In this document: positions 6,428 through 13,256 of the stretch, piece by piece
How the letters are laid out: the number at the start of each line of letters is the position of its first letter
Position numbering within the stretch: position 1 is the first letter of the stretch
NCBI RefSeq assembly: GCF_938039205.1
Contig: NZ_CALHVM010000041.1
Coordinates: 1 to 13,811, forward strand
DNA length: 13,811 bases
Reading direction: 5' to 3'
Origin: an uncultured Campylobacter sp.
GTDB taxonomy: Bacteria; Campylobacterota; Campylobacteria; Campylobacterales; Campylobacteraceae
Position numbers and translations under genes: made by a program
The notes under the pieces: model-generated
What the model saw: the letters and a program-made list of their open reading frames with translations, nothing else
What the model was told of the DNA's origin: nothing
Databases searched by the model: none

Positions 6428-7947
6428 TCAAATTTTGCGGGTGCCGTCTGCTAGCTGCATTATCCGCTCCCGTAGCAGGCTAGAGACTGCGATCTTTTCG
6501 CGGCGCGATCTTAGCAAATTTAGCGCGTCGTCAAATCCTAGTCCCGCGTAAATCACAAGCCAAGCGAGCAGCACCGACGCGCTCCTGACGTAGCCCAGCG
6601 CGCAACACACCAGCACCTTTTTGCCGTTCTCGGCGGCTCGTTCATTTGAGTTAGCAAAATTTTGCCCCGCCTCAGCGATCTCTAGCTTGTTTGCCGCGCC
6701 GCGCGTTTGCAAATTTACCCGCGCGTCCGCTTGCCTGTGAAATTTCAAATTTACCTCGTTCGCGTAGCCCGCCTTGGCACTAAAATTTGATCTTAGCTTC
6801 GCCGCCCTTTGCGGTAAATTTGCACCGCTGCTAAAAGCCATTTTCACGAGTCGCTCAAGCTCGTCCGCGCCGCGCCTCAGCTCGTCCGCGCCGGGCGTTA
6901 TCATATCTAGCATAGGTAGGCTCGCGTAAATTTGCGCACCGCCTGGCCGCTCAAACTCAGCCGCGCAGTCTAGCACGGCGTCAAATTTACGCGCCTCCTT
7001 AACCGAGCCCAGATAAAGTCCGGGCAAAATCTCGTCTGAAAGCCGGCGTCCGCGCAGCCAAAAAAGAGCATTTAACCGCGCGATGCAAAGATAGGGAAAG
7101 AGCAAAGCTTTAGCCGCGGCGGCGTGACGGCCTTGCCCGTTTTTAGCAAAAACTCCCGCGCCCAAAAACGCGTAACCGCAAGCAACCAGCGCGAAACTAA
7201 GGCTCGCCCACACGATAGCCACAGCGCCCACGCGCCCCAAATTTTAGCTCCCAAAATCGCCGCAAAAAGCGTCAAAAACGCAAATCCCAGATATAGAGCC
7301 GCCCATTTGTAGCGCGCGGCCTCCGCGACCATGGCAAACCTAAGCGGCTCGCCATCCATCGGACGAACGAGCAGCACGAAGCAGCCCGCGGCTAACCCTG
7401 TCGGAATGTCGATAAAATGGTGCTGATACGTGGTCAGCACGCTAAGGCCGATGAGCGCAAACCACGCCGCGAGCGCCGCTTTAAGCCAAACCGCGCGCGC
7501 CTTGCGAAGGTAAAAAGCGCCCACCACGACGCAAAGTATGATGTGCAGCGACGGGGCCTGGTTAAACGGGAGGTCAAAGGCGGCGAGGCTTGCGAACAAA
7601 AAGCCGCTAAAGCCCGAAACCACGGGCTTTTCCCACGACATTTGCAGAGGAAAAGCGATAAAAAACAGCGTCGCGATAATCTGCGCGGCGAGTAGCTGCG
7701 TGACGTAACGCGCGAGCTCACGGCCGTCACGGCATAGGAAAAATCCAAGCGCGTAGAGCAAATTTAGCGACCAATACGGCACGATACTCCACGCCCAAAA
7801 CGGCACCGCGCGCTCCCACGCGAAATAGATCTCGGGCACGTTTGCGCTAGCGCTTGCTAGGGCGTTTGTAGCGCCGTAGCTAGCGTAAAATATCGCGGCA
7901 ACTACGACGAGCGCGGCCAGCTGCGATAAAAACAATTTCGTTTTCAT
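6428..7947 (-). pseudogene. YnbD-like PAP2 / dual-specificity phosphatase fusion, frameshifted
   Basis: A membrane PAP2 lipid phosphatase is fused to a dual-specificity protein-phosphatase domain, the architecture of E. coli YnbD. The start ATG at 7947, preceded by AAAAAAGG, is preferred over an upstream TTG (7974). The first part has several hydrophobic helices, PSLH (132-135 from this ATG) and a TTYQHHFID motif with HxxxD (176-180), matching PAP2 catalytic motifs. The C-terminal part has LPGLYLGSVKEA and the CX5R signature CCALGYVRS (codon of the catalytic Cys about 6602-6604). The two parts lie in different frames. The switch falls in a membrane helix near 7200-7250, and one added G at the GGG run (7207-7209) restores about 506 residues. 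A low-complexity insert rich in AAATTT words (about 6623-6838) precedes the CX5R loop. It is either a pseudogene or an assembly error. Confidence 0.82.
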
Positions 7948-7964
7948 TTTTACCTTTTTTGCTA

Positions 7965-7970
7965 ATTCTA
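7965..7970 (-). promoter_or_regulatory. Weak candidate -10 element before the YnbD-like gene
   Basis: TAGAAT on the minus strand in the context TTTGATAGAATTAG lies about 18 bases before the ATG, which would leave an unusually short leader. A separate promoter is worth considering because 571 bases of repeat-rich DNA separate this gene from the upstream YnbC-like gene. Confidence 0.25.
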
Positions 7971-8120
7971 TCAAATTTTAGTGGATTTGCGCTTCTGGTG
8001 ACCTATAGGCTCGCTTGACGTAAATTTTACTCGCCGAGACCTGTATCTTTAAGATGCTAAATTTAATTTAGTCAAATTTGGTGCTGTGCATTAAGCTTTT
8101 GCGCAAATCAACCTTTCTTG

Positions 8121-8283
8121 TTAAGGGGGAAGGGGCTTGAATTACGCTCTGCTTTGCAGTTGCGAAGCGTAGCTGAAGCAAAAGAGCTCCCTTTTGTATC
8201 CACCTTTCTATTTTCTTCGGGAGAGGAAGGGGGTACTACTTACGAAGCGTCGCCCCTTCCTCTCCCAAGCCCTCTCCAACCCC
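8121..8283. mobile_element. REP/MITE-like nested inverted-repeat element
   Basis: A G-run/C-run structured block. The outer arms are imperfect: AAGGGGGAAGGGGCTT (8123-8138) against AAGCCCTCTCCAACCCC (8267-8283). The inner arms are perfect over 14 bp: GGGAGAGGAAGGGG (8219-8232) against CCCCTTCCTCTCCC (8253-8266), with a 20-base loop. A third pairing, GCTCTGCTT (8146-8154) with AAGCAAAAGAGC (8176-8187), lies in the left half. The purine-run/pyrimidine-run style resembles short extragenic palindromes found in multiple copies in many bacteria. No transposase is present. Open frames across it (for example 8118-8333) are proline/arginine-rich and not gene-like. No second copy is seen in this window. 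Confidence 0.55.
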
Positions 8284-8406
8284 ACTGCACGTTCAAAGGG
8301 TGCGACCGCGCTGTCGCGCCGCACGTTTTTTAAATTTGCGTTTTCAGGGTACGGGTCTCGGCGAATAAAATTTGTAAATTTGAGCGTAAAACGATAAGGC
8401 GAAGTA

Positions 8407-8509
8407 TCGCGAGATGATTTTAAATGTTTTGAAGTAAATTTCGTCCCAAGACTAGACATATAGTCTGTCGCAGGGCGAAATTTACGAAATCATTTAAAAG
8501 CGCTCGCGA
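8407..8509. repeat. 103-nt near-perfect palindrome at the 3' end of the YnbC-like gene
   Basis: The arm starting TCGCGAG (8407) with TTTTAAATG and GTAAATTTCG mirrors the arm GGGCGAAATTTACGAAATC...TTTAAAAGCGCTCGCGA ending at 8509, with a few mismatches and small bulges. The centre holds a perfect 6-bp hairpin AGACTA/TAGTCT (8449-8454, 8461-8466) around GACATA. Outer arms and inner hairpin share the same centre (about 8458). The transcript of the YnbC-like gene (stop at 8519) would end in this structure. It could be a very long terminator or stabilising hairpin, or a palindromic mobile element. Confidence 0.75.
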
Positions 8510-8518
8510 GACAAGCCG

Positions 8519-10555
8519 TTAAATTTTAACGGCCAAACTCACGCTAAATATCCCATCCCCATCTATCCACTCGCGCACCTTTTTAAATCCCGCCTTTTCC
8601 ACGAGCTGATCCATCTCGGCCTGGCTGCGGCGGCGCATGATCCACGCAACACCCTGCCTGTGGCTAGATAGAGCGCGCGCGATCATCTCGAGCTGCGGGT
8701 GCCACGGCTGGTTGGTGTAGATGAGGTAACCGCCGCTTTTTACGCTGCTTGCAAAGCCTTGTAGCGCGGTGCGTACGACCGCGTTATTTGGGAAAAGCTC
8801 AAACAGTCCCGACACGACGCCTAGCGTATATGCGTCCTGCAGACCCTCGTAGCTAGCGGCTTCGAACGCATTTGCCTGCGTAAAGCTCGCGACGTCCTGC
8901 AGCCCGCGCTCCTTTATCATTTCGCTGCCGGCTTTTACGTTTATGTCGCTGTAGTCGCGTAGCGTTATGCGCTCAAATTTATGCCCCTGCGCGGCGTCTA
9001 GTATGTATCTGCCGTGCCCCGAGGCGATGTCTAGCAGTCGTAGCGGCTCGCCACGCTCCTGCAGCTTTGCGACGGCTTGATCGATGGCTAGCTTGATATT
9101 TCGCTTGCGCTCCCTGATGCCGCGCCAGCCGATGGCGTTTAGGTAAAATTTGTCGATAAATTTAAAAAATTTATTCGCTCCTTGCGGCTCGTTTCGGTAG
9201 ATGTAGTCAAGCGTACTGCCGCTGTCGTAGCCCGTATTTTCGCCCACTTTTAGCCCGCCGACCCACGGCGAGAGCGCCTGCATACCAAATCTTTGGAACT
9301 TAAACCACAAATTTTTCGGGCAGAATCTCGGTAGCGGCGTAGCTAGTCTATCGGCCTCCTCGCGGCTAAAGCCGTATTCGTCCGCGTGCGTGCAGTCCAC
9401 CTCGCTAAAAGGCGCGCTAAAGCGCTCGCCGACGAACTCGCGCACGATCTCAAACGCCCTCTCCCGCTCGCTCTCGCCCAGCGTATCGTGGTAAAATCCA
9501 TCTAAAATCTCGCGCCTTTTTACGCGCGCGCCAAGAGCGTTGTAAAACTCGTGCTGCGGGGCGTGCTCCACGACCCAGTCATCGCCAGAGATCAGCAGTA
9601 GCGTAGGCGTCGTGATCGCGGCAGCGTCCGAAACCACGCGCTGTGCCGCCTCGTAAAGCCCAAGCAGTATGCGCACCGAGATCGCGCGAGTGATGAGCGA
9701 GTCGGCGTCGTAGCTGGCCTGGCGCTCCTTGTCGTGCGTGAGATAGTGCGCCTTGACGTAGCTGTTTACGAAAAAATTTCCGCGCGCATTGTAAAGCGCC
9801 TTTAGACCCGCTCTAGCAAACGGTACGTAAAGCTTCACGCTAAACGCGGGACTTGCCAGCACCGCGCAGCGAACGCGCGGAGCGTAGTCGTGCAGCCACG
9901 CAGAGACCAGCACCGCGCCCACGCTTTGAGCTATCACGGCTAGATTTTGCGTCTCAAAGCCAAATCTGTGCTCGATATGCGCCACAAACTCGTCCACGTC
10001 GGCGATGAGGCGGCCGATACTTGGCGCATCGCCCCGCTCGCCATCGCTTTTGCCGTGTCCGCGCTGATCCCAGGCAAAATAACTCAAATTCTCGTCCGCT
10101 AGCCCGTCTGCTACATGCGTCGTCCTGCCCGAGTGCTCGTGCCCGCGGTGAAATATCGCTACGGCTTTGGCATTCGGCGCGGCTTTAAATTTGAGATTTT
10201 GCTCGGCATTTTCGCTAGGCGTCTCGCTCAAATTTGACGCGCCGCATTTGCTGGTTTCGTTTAAATTTGAGTCCGAGTTTTCGCCGCCGTTTGGTAAATT
10301 TTGCTCCTCAAATTTACCCGCGCCGCCAAAATCCGGCTCCGCATTTTCGTCTGTGCCGCCTGTTTGCTCGCTAGCCAAATTTGATGTTTCGCTTGCGGTT
10401 TGGACGCCCAAATTTGATCCGTCAAATTTACCGTCCTCACTCAAATTTACTTCGTCTGTGCCCGGGTTTTCGCACGCTACGTCGCTAGCCAGGCGGTATC
10501 TGTAAAATATCCTCGCCCCGTCGTTCGTTATAAAGTAGCTCTCTTTAAACTCCAT
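8519..10555 (-). CDS. YnbC-like bifunctional alpha/beta hydrolase / SAM methyltransferase
   Basis: The 678-residue protein joins a serine hydrolase of the lysophospholipase/S33 type to a class I methyltransferase, the architecture of E. coli YnbC. The hydrolase has FHRGHEHSGR (135-144), GHGKSDGERGD (167-177), the nucleophile AQSVG (Ser211), SGDDWVV (acid Asp about 326) and GFYHD (His356). The methyltransferase part (about 440-678) has LLDIASGHGRY (507-517), RDYSD (533-537), GLFELFPNN (583-591) and YTNQPWHPQLE (613-623). Between the first beta strand and the hydrolase core lies an extra stretch of about 100 residues (28-128), rich in Asn, Ser, Glu and Gly. It is built from AAATTT words read as NL or KF. 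The ATG at 10555 follows AAAGG. A role in modifying a lipid head group or acyl chain is inferred from the neighbours. Confidence 0.85.
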   Translation of the reverse strand: MEFKESYFITNDGARIFYRYRLASDVACENPGTDEVNLSEDGKFDGSNLGVQTASETSNLASEQTGGTDENAEPDFGGAGKFEEQNLPNGGENSDSNLNETSKCGASNLSETPSENAEQNLKFKAAPNAKAVAIFHRGHEHSGRTTHVADGLADENLSYFAWDQRGHGKSDGERGDAPSIGRLIADVDEFVAHIEHRFGFETQNLAVIAQSVGAVLVSAWLHDYAPRVRCAVLASPAFSVKLYVPFARAGLKALYNARGNFFVNSYVKAHYLTHDKERQASYDADSLITRAISVRILLGLYEAAQRVVSDAAAITTPTLLLISGDDWVVEHAPQHEFYNALGARVKRREILDGFYHDTLGESERERAFEIVREFVGERFSAPFSEVDCTHADEYGFSREEADRLATPLPRFCPKNLWFKFQRFGMQALSPWVGGLKVGENTGYDSGSTLDYIYRNEPQGANKFFKFIDKFYLNAIGWRGIRERKRNIKLAIDQAVAKLQERGEPLRLLDIASGHGRYILDAAQGHKFERITLRDYSDINVKAGSEMIKERGLQDVASFTQANAFEAASYEGLQDAYTLGVVSGLFELFPNNAVVRTALQGFASSVKSGGYLIYTNQPWHPQLEMIARALSSHRQGVAWIMRRRSQAEMDQLVEKAGFKKVREWIDGDGIFSVSLAVKI
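10170..10475. repeat. AAATTT-word-rich low-complexity insert in the YnbC-like gene
   Basis: Nine AAATTT words occur between 10184 and 10451, roughly one every 30 bases. Most are embedded as TCAAATTTGA/C or TAAATTTGA. On the coding strand they are read only in the two frames that avoid stops, giving Asn-Leu (usually SNL) or Lys-Phe (GKFD, GKFE). The segment matches no known domain and corresponds to the length excess over E. coli YnbC (about 585 residues, from memory). Confidence 0.7.
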
Positions 10556-10593
10556 TTTTCGCCTTTCTTGCTTAAATTTATCGGTTTTTACGC

Positions 10594-11148
10594 TTATTTT
10601 ATCCTAAAATGTCCCGTTATTTCGTACTCGTTTAGCACGTCCTCCTCCTGCGCGCCAAGCCCGATGTTGTGGATCACGAGCGGGGTTTTACTATCGGCAA
10701 ATTTATCCGAAACTATGCCGATATGAGGCCTGCCGTTATCCAGCCGCCACGTCACGATATCGCCGGCTTTAAACTCGCCCTTTGCCTCGTAACCCTTGCG
10801 TTTTAGGTAGGTTGCGATGTTTGGTACGCGGCGATGATCGATGTTTTTGTCGGTCTTTTTCGCGCCCCAGTTTTTTGGATAGACGCTAAAATTCGCGCTC
10901 ATATCCTCATGGATGAGCCGCTGCAGATCAATGTCCTGTCCGCGCAGCGCCCTTACCACGACGTCGGTGCAAACGCCCTTTATCATATCCACGTCGCCCA
11001 TCGGGTACTCAAGCCTAGAGTATGAAGGATCGTAAAACAGCGTCCGACCAACCTGCACTCTGGCATCTTGCACGAGCTTTCCGGCCGAAAACGCAAAGGC
11101 TAAATTTGCCGCGAGCGCTAAAAGTAAAATTTTGCTCCAAATTTTCAT
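10594..11148 (-). CDS. Secreted DUF1287 protein (NlpC/P60-like Cys-His hydrolase fold)
   Basis: This DUF1287-family protein (E. coli YijF type) belongs to a superfamily related to NlpC/P60 cysteine peptidases and amidases. The ATG at 11148 follows TGAGG, whose TGA is the stop of the preceding gene; a TTG three bases earlier is less likely. The product is 184 residues with a signal peptide (MKIWSKILLLALAANLAFA). Key residues, counted from this ATG, are Cys60 in KGVCTDVVVRALR, His142 in GRPHIGIVSD and His160 in LVIHNIGLGAQEED. DHRRVPNIATYL and VYPKNWG are family blocks. The probable catalytic pair is Cys60/His142, by analogy. Its place between lipid genes suggests action on an envelope substrate in the periplasm; the exact reaction is unknown. 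Confidence 0.85.
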   Translation of the reverse strand: MKIWSKILLLALAANLAFAFSAGKLVQDARVQVGRTLFYDPSYSRLEYPMGDVDMIKGVCTDVVVRALRGQDIDLQRLIHEDMSANFSVYPKNWGAKKTDKNIDHRRVPNIATYLKRKGYEAKGEFKAGDIVTWRLDNGRPHIGIVSDKFADSKTPLVIHNIGLGAQEEDVLNEYEITGHFRIK

Positions 11149-11155
11149 CAAAACC

Positions 11156-12085
11156 TCACGCGTAAAAATATCTAACTATGTGAAAAAATATCGGCGCCGC
11201 AAAGCACAGCGAGTCCATACGGTCAAGCATCCCGCCATGCCCGCTGATCATATATCCCCAGTCCTTGACGCCTAGATCGCGCTTGATAGCAGACATAACA
11301 AGTCCTCCTAAAAAGCCCATCATACAAACGGCAAGCCCGATGAAAAACGCCCCCACCGCGCCAAAAGGCGTGAGATGATGCAGACACGCAGCCAGCGCGC
11401 TAGCGCTAAGTACGCCGCCTGCAAAACCGACCACCGTTTTAGACGGACTGATGCTAGGAGCGATCTTGCGTTTGCCAAAAAGCTTGCCCCAGATATACTG
11501 CAGCACGTCGCTAGCCTGCACGACTAGGATCAAAAACAACATCAGCTCCATGCCGCTGCCATGCTTAAGATCCAGCAAAAGAAGCGCAGGGATATGCGAG
11601 ATACAAAAGACACAGATCATCAGCGCCCACTGGATCTTCGTCGAGCGCTCTAAAAAATAGGCCGCATCGCCGCAAATAGCCGCCAAAATCGGCAAAAATA
11701 AAAATCCGTAAACCGGGATAAATATCATCGCCATCGCGTACCAATCAGCATAGATAAAGATATACTGCGCGGGCAAAATCACGTAAAAGCACGCCACGAG
11801 CGCGATGTGATCGCCTCTGCGGATGTAGATGAGCGACAAAAACTCGCGCAATGCGGCAAACGAAACTAGCAAAAATAAAAATATCACGGCGTTTTTGCCC
11901 ATATAAGTAAACGCAAAAATGACCAAAATCATCGCCCACCAGGCGTTTATGCGCGAGGTCAAATTTGCGATGGTTTTGTTCTCGGCGCCAAATTTTGCCT
12001 TTAGCATAAATGCAACGGCGCTAGAGACGACTAGCACCGCGATGAGTCCTAAAAATAGATTTAAGATATGATTTTGCGGGTTCAT
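11156..12085 (-). CDS. CdsA-family phosphatidate cytidylyltransferase (YnbB-like)
   Basis: The family converts phosphatidate and CTP to CDP-diacylglycerol in the inner membrane. The 309-residue protein is strongly hydrophobic, with roughly eight or more membrane segments. It ends with the full CdsA signature: SAIKRDLG (265-272), VKDWG (273-277) and SGHGGMLDRMD (281-291), including the metal-binding aspartates. ASDVLQYIWGKLFGKRKIAPSIS (191-213) and SPSKTVVGF (213-221) are the other conserved blocks. The sequence looks closer to the YnbB/accessory branch than to the housekeeping CdsA, mainly on the basis of its neighbours. The ATG at 12085 follows AAAAGG placed inside the end of the preceding ORF. 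It is separated from the DUF1287 gene by only a few bases. Confidence 0.92.
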   Translation of the reverse strand: MNPQNHILNLFLGLIAVLVVSSAVAFMLKAKFGAENKTIANLTSRINAWWAMILVIFAFTYMGKNAVIFLFLLVSFAALREFLSLIYIRRGDHIALVACFYVILPAQYIFIYADWYAMAMIFIPVYGFLFLPILAAICGDAAYFLERSTKIQWALMICVFCISHIPALLLLDLKHGSGMELMLFLILVVQASDVLQYIWGKLFGKRKIAPSISPSKTVVGFAGGVLSASALAACLHHLTPFGAVGAFFIGLAVCMMGFLGGLVMSAIKRDLGVKDWGYMISGHGGMLDRMDSLCFAAPIFFHIVRYFYA

Positions 12086-12086
12086 T

Positions 12087-12440
12087 TTAGTGCCTTTTGG
12101 TTAAATTTGAAGCTAAATTTGACGTCTGTTTTGAAGCGCCCGAGCGAGTCGAATTTGCGAGCGTTTGGTTTGCCGTGCGGACGGCTTGATAGGTTAAATT
12201 TGATAGCCAGAAATGCTCGCGCTTTGAGCCTACGTTTGGGTCAAATTTGATTTGCGGCAAGGCTGGCGTTTTGGTTGTCGTTTCGCGCTTAAATTTGACG
12301 CCTTTAGCCGCCCTAAAAGGCTCGCCGTCAAATTTGCCGTCAAGATCGGTCGCAAATTTTGCCTTTTCGTTTGACGGATTTATAGGACTCAAATTTACCG
12401 CTCTGGCCAAAGTCGTCGCGCTAGGCTTTCGTTCTATCAT
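12087..12440 (-). CDS. Low-complexity hypothetical ORF built from AAATTT words
   Basis: This is a 117-codon open frame between the acyltransferase and the CdsA homologue. It overlaps the former by 20 bases and ends 1 base before the latter. The product is basic and rich in Lys, Asn, Ser, Thr and Ala, with no domain or membrane segment. It is mainly short phrases such as GKFDGE, VKFKRE, IKFDPN and SNLASNL that derive from eight AAATTT words. No good ribosome binding site precedes its ATG. Translation could still occur by coupling to the upstream stop. It may be a spurious frame through an expanded repeat-rich spacer, or a novel disordered protein. I see no trace of a CDP-alcohol phosphatidyltransferase motif in it. 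Confidence 0.35.
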   Translation of the reverse strand: MIERKPSATTLARAVNLSPINPSNEKAKFATDLDGKFDGEPFRAAKGVKFKRETTTKTPALPQIKFDPNVGSKREHFWLSNLTYQAVRTANQTLANSTRSGASKQTSNLASNLTKRH

Positions 12441-13059
12441 TTTGCGTATCGCTCATCGCTAGCAGCGCGTCCTGCGCCTTTTGTAAAAACTCGCCCTTAC
12501 CCTCGCCGCTGTAAAATATCTCCTCGCCCACTATCAGCTCGCAAAGCAGCGGGATAGGTATCATAAAGCCCTTAGGCAGGACGTTACGCGCATTTTTGAT
12601 CCAAATCGGCACCAAAGGCACGGAGGGGCACTCCTGCGCCAAACGAAACACTCCACTTTTAAACGGCTGAAGTGCCAGGTCGTCGTCCATCTTGCGCGTG
12701 CCTTCGGGAAAGATGATGAGAGAGTGCGTCTGCAGCGCGTCGCTCATTTGCGCTAGCGCTTCTAGCGGATCTTTGCGGCGACTTATTAGCACCATGTTAA
12801 ACACGTTTTTAGCAAGAAATCTGCGCACGGGTCCGCTCTCCCAGTACTCCGCCGCCGCGACGGGGCGCACGCGCTTTCTCACGCGATACGGCAGTGAGAC
12901 GAAAATCAGCAAAAAATCGCCGTGGCTGGCGTGGTTTGCATAGTAAATTTTAGTGCCCTCGCCTATGTTTAAAAGCTCCTGCGGCGGCCGCACACCCGTG
13001 ATAAATATCGTGATGCGGCAAAGGATAAAATCAAGCGCTGCAGCTAAAAACTCTTTCAT
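12421..13059 (-). CDS. Lysophospholipid acyltransferase (PlsC/LPLAT family)
   Basis: The family transfers an acyl chain to 1-acyl-glycerol-3-phosphate, giving phosphatidate, at the inner membrane. The 212-residue protein has the catalytic HX4D motif in YANHASHGDFLL (His43, Asp48), the substrate-binding FPEGTR (117-122) and VPLVPIWI (147-154). A hydrophobic N-terminus (about 5-20) would anchor it. The ATG at 13059 follows AAAGGA at good spacing. It is probably the first enzyme gene of the lipid locus and feeds the CdsA homologue two ORFs downstream. It is shorter than housekeeping PlsC (about 240 residues), so it is likely an accessory acyltransferase with its own lysolipid substrate; that substrate cannot be deduced. 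Confidence 0.9.
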   Translation of the reverse strand: MKEFLAAALDFILCRITIFITGVRPPQELLNIGEGTKIYYANHASHGDFLLIFVSLPYRVRKRVRPVAAAEYWESGPVRRFLAKNVFNMVLISRRKDPLEALAQMSDALQTHSLIIFPEGTRKMDDDLALQPFKSGVFRLAQECPSVPLVPIWIKNARNVLPKGFMIPIPLLCELIVGEEIFYSGEGKGEFLQKAQDALLAMSDTQNDRTKA

Positions 13060-13074
13060 CTTTCGTCCTTTGTG

Positions 13075-13188
13075 TTAAATTTGCCTTGTTTGCGCGTCAA
13101 ATTTGACGAGTAGCGGAAATTTGCCGTAACGCTTGCCGGCAAACGAAGTAGGTTTTAAAACTAGAAATTTTAACTCACAAACGCTCAT
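13075..13188 (-). CDS. Possible 37-residue leader peptide upstream of the acyltransferase
   Basis: An ATG at 13188 is preceded by TTTGGAGTATC, a good Shine-Dalgarno sequence four bases away. It opens a 37-codon frame beginning MSVCELKFLVLKPTSFAGKR and ending in TAA at 13077-13075, 15 bases before the acyltransferase ATG. The acyltransferase ribosome binding site lies just after its stop, so coupling is possible. The C-terminal half contains two AAATTT words read as KF, and the stop codon itself comes from a third word read in the closed frame (CAA ATT TAA). No homologue is recognised. The good ribosome binding site is the main support. Confidence 0.4.
   Translation of the reverse strand: MSVCELKFLVLKPTSFAGKRYGKFPLLVKFDAQTRQI
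13095..13108. repeat. 14-bp perfect palindrome CGTCAAATTTGACG
   Basis: This is a perfect palindrome centred on an AAATTT word, about 40 bases upstream of the acyltransferase start and inside the small leader ORF. It could be an operator-like site or simply an extended member of the dispersed AAATTT word family. Confidence 0.45.
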
Positions 13189-13256
13189 GATACTCCAAAT
13201 GATTAGACTTAGCGCAACCTGGGCAGATTTAGCTGCGACTCTATCTTACCGCCCGC

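Larger units (their letters stand above)
7971..8518. other. Gene-free stretch between the YnbC- and YnbD-like genes
   Basis: No convincing coding region is found here. The stretch holds the REP/MITE-like element (8121-8283), the 103-nt palindrome (8407-8509) and about nine AAATTT words, especially at 8041-8100 and 8331-8381. Overlapping short open frames at 8118-8459 exist on both strands. They lack ribosome binding sites and are rich in Pro/Arg/Ser, as expected for translated repeats. The rest of the lipid locus has gaps of 40 bases or less between larger genes, so this gap looks like inserted DNA. Confidence 0.6.

Noticed and set aside
7434..7748. Minus-strand 104-codon frame and plus-strand frames across the PAP2 region
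   Set aside because: Arg/Ser-rich shadow frames in the GC-rich PAP2 coding region, with no ribosome binding site and no motif.
8118..8459. Overlapping short open frames on both strands (71, 67 and 83 codons)
   Set aside because: They run through the inverted-repeat element, lack ribosome binding sites, have Pro/Arg/Ser-rich composition and mirror each other; they are best explained as translated repeats.
12087..12440. Hidden CDP-alcohol phosphatidyltransferase (YnbA) in the interval between acyltransferase and CdsA homologue
   Set aside because: No DGx2AR...Gx3Dx3D motif or membrane helices were seen in the minus-strand frame here, and the interval is too short for the usual roughly 200-residue protein.
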